Below, in pieces: positions 4,735-6,287 of a stretch of DNA of 6,287 nt (its first letter is position 1; every line of letters starts with the position of its first letter). The notes below the pieces were generated by a model. It was not told the DNA's origin and did not search any database. It saw only the letters and a list, made by a program, of their open reading frames with translations. The DNA comes from an uncultured Lentisphaeria bacterium (lineage in GTDB: Bacteria; Verrucomicrobiota; Lentisphaeria; Victivallales; UBA1829), in assembly GCA_905211485.1 (NCBI GenBank), contig CAJMAW010000160.1:1-6287 (forward strand), given 5' to 3'. The position numbers and the translations under genes are program-made.

Positions 4735-6287
4735 ATGAAAGTTGATTTTTATTTCGGTCAGGACCTGATTTCCTCGGCGGAAGCCGGAGACTCCCTGGCA
4801 AAGATTCCCGTGAAAGCTCCGGGTAAAGCCGGCAGACAGATTATCCGTTTTTCATTGCCCATCCTGGATTTTCAGGGCTTCTGGATTCCGGAAGAACGGG
4901 TTCCCAGCAGCAGAATCATCTGGGTTATTCAAGGCAAATCCGCCGCCCAGCGGAATTTCCCGTATATGGCGTTCTTCAATTCCAAACAGGAAAACCGGGC
5001 ATCCATTGCTTTGAGCAACCTGTATGATGATGTGCAGATCGACGCCCGGATGAACCAGCAGGAATGCACGTATGACATCACCATCACGGTTGCGGTCAAG
5101 GAAAACACCGGCGACTACGTTCTCACCCTGGACCGCCGCGGCGATCTGCTTTGGACGGAAGCACTGGCGGACTGGGTCAAGTTTTTGAATATCGCAACAC
5201 CTGCTTTCCCGGACAACGCGTGGGATCCGGTGTTCTGCACCTGGTACGCCGTTCACGGCATGGTGAATCAGGACTGGGTGGAACGCATTGCGCCGGAAGC
5301 CGTCCGGCTGGGCTTCAAGACCCTGATTATTGATGACGGCTGGAGTTATGACGACATGAAGCGGGTTTCTCCGCAGACCATCACCACCTGGTACAACTCC
5401 ATCGGCAACTGGACTGTTTCCGATAAAAAATTTCCGGATTTTGCCAACCATGTCAAACGCATTCAGAAAGCGGGTATGCACTACATGCTGTGGGTCGCCC
5501 CGTTCCTGATCGGCAAGGACAGCGATATTGCGGAACGTTTCAGCAAAGCGGTCTTCCCCGCAGACCCCAAAGAAGGATGCAGAACCTTTGACTCGGCGCA
5601 CGAAAAAGAGAGCGGCATTCTGCTGGACAAGCTCGGAACGCTGATGGAAAAGTATCAGCTGGACGGTCTGAAAGTGGATTTTCTGGATTATATTTTCCCG
5701 AATATCGAACGTTCCCGCGGACGCGAAACTCTGCATTTCATTGAACAGCTTTCCAAACGGATCCGCGCGGCAAAAGCCGATGCGCTGATCGAATTCCGGC
5801 AGAGTTATGCCACCCCGCAGATGCTGGCATACGGAACGCAGTTCCGCGCCGGGGATGTGCCGTTTGATTACGAAGATAATTTTGCGCGTCTCTGCCAAAT
5901 CCGTATCAGTCTCGGCGGCGGCGACGGAGTTCCTGTTCATGCAGACCCCGTTTACTGGCATCCGCAGGAATCACCGGTCAATATCGCACGCCACATGATC
6001 GCGTCTCTTGCCGGTGTTCCGATGATTTCCATGGACTTGAACCATATCAGCGAACAGGAAAAAGAAATCATTGCGCATTGGACAGCTTTCTATCAGGAAC
6101 ATCTGGATTTCTATCGGAAGGGACACTGGGAAGCCGCCTATCATCCATCCGGAGCAAGCTGGCTGAAAGTTACGCTCGGCAATGAATCCATGGTGATCGT
6201 GCATGACGAAGCCCGTCTGGTTCAGGCTCTGGAAAAAGCGGCGGATAAAGTCTATGTGCTGAACCTTTCTCCGGAAGAACTCGCACT
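4735..6287 (+). CDS. Glycoside hydrolase family 36 enzyme, probable alpha-galactosidase, 3' end truncated by window edge
   Basis: The enzyme is expected to be a retaining glycosidase that removes alpha-linked galactose (or a related sugar) from oligosaccharides. The 517 visible residues show an N-terminal beta-rich domain (about 1-155), a TIM-barrel catalytic domain (about 160-455) and the start of a C-terminal beta domain. Barrel motifs follow the order in the Thermotoga maritima GH36 enzyme as I recall it: CTWYAVHG (168-175), LIIDDGW (197-203, with the substrate-binding Asp pair 200/201), MLWVAPF (251-257), LKVDFLDY (312-319, predicted nucleophile Asp315), FRAGDVPFD (370-378, predicted acid/base Asp374) and HADPVYWH (402-409). 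The 59-residue spacing of the two catalytic Asp residues fits the family. No signal peptide or membrane segment is seen, so it probably acts in the cytoplasm on imported sugars. Galactose specificity is inferred: the family also includes alpha-N-acetylgalactosaminidases and raffinose or stachyose synthases. It stands apart from nifJ behind a terminator. The true C-terminus is not visible. Confidence 0.88.
   Translation, partial: MKVDFYFGQDLISSAEAGDSLAKIPVKAPGKAGRQIIRFSLPILDFQGFWIPEERVPSSRIIWVIQGKSAAQRNFPYMAFFNSKQENRASIALSNLYDDVQIDARMNQQECTYDITITVAVKENTGDYVLTLDRRGDLLWTEALADWVKFLNIATPAFPDNAWDPVFCTWYAVHGMVNQDWVERIAPEAVRLGFKTLIIDDGWSYDDMKRVSPQTITTWYNSIGNWTVSDKKFPDFANHVKRIQKAGMHYMLWVAPFLIGKDSDIAERFSKAVFPADPKEGCRTFDSAHEKESGILLDKLGTLMEKYQLDGLKVDFLDYIFPNIERSRGRETLHFIEQLSKRIRAAKADALIEFRQSYATPQMLAYGTQFRAGDVPFDYEDNFARLCQIRISLGGGDGVPVHADPVYWHPQESPVNIARHMIASLAGVPMISMDLNHISEQEKEIIAHWTAFYQEHLDFYRKGHWEAAYHPSGASWLKVTLGNESMVIVHDEARLVQALEKAADKVYVLNLSPEELA

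Noticed and set aside
4852..5961. 369-codon open frame on the minus strand opposite the GH36 gene
   Set aside because: The plus strand carries conserved GH36 catalytic motifs over the same bases, while the minus-strand translation resembles nothing known.

Overview
This window reads as ordinary metabolic chromosome from an anaerobic, sugar-fermenting bacterium with medium-to-high GC coding sequence. The strongest evidence for an anaerobic lifestyle is a complete single-chain pyruvate:ferredoxin oxidoreductase (PFOR, NifJ) in the centre. The sequence alone does not fix the phylum. Single-chain PFORs of this type occur in Clostridia, Desulfovibrio, Bacteroidota, Verrucomicrobiota/Lentisphaerota and enterobacteria, and nothing here is diagnostic.

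Layout. (1) 1-587, minus strand: the first 195 codons of a phosphomannomutase/phosphoglucomutase, running off the left edge. (2) 588-987: a 400-base divergent intergenic region with no credible gene. It holds candidate promoters facing outward on both strands, a very GC-rich self-complementary stretch and two short perfect palindromes. (3) 988-4524, plus strand: complete nifJ (1178 aa), with a strong ribosome binding site, tandem stop codons, a small hairpin and then a textbook intrinsic terminator at 4560-4602. (4) 4603-4734: an AT-rich spacer with a candidate promoter. (5) 4735-6287, plus strand: the first 517 codons of a glycoside hydrolase family 36 (alpha-galactosidase-like) enzyme, cut by the right edge.

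How the genes relate. Each gene appears to have its own transcription unit: nifJ is divergent from the mutase gene and separated from the hydrolase gene by a terminator and a new promoter. Metabolically they fit a saccharolytic anaerobe. The hydrolase would release galactose (or a related sugar) from alpha-galactosides in the cytoplasm, the mutase would interconvert hexose 6- and 1-phosphates, and PFOR would oxidise the pyruvate made by glycolysis to acetyl-CoA while reducing ferredoxin or flavodoxin. This link is inference from function, not from an operon.

I found no mobile element, CRISPR array, tRNA, rRNA or sign of a new multi-gene system. The points worth a second look are modest: the structured divergent control region, the absence of the C-terminal oxygen-protection extension in PFOR, and an inverted repeat that reaches the hydrolase ribosome binding site.
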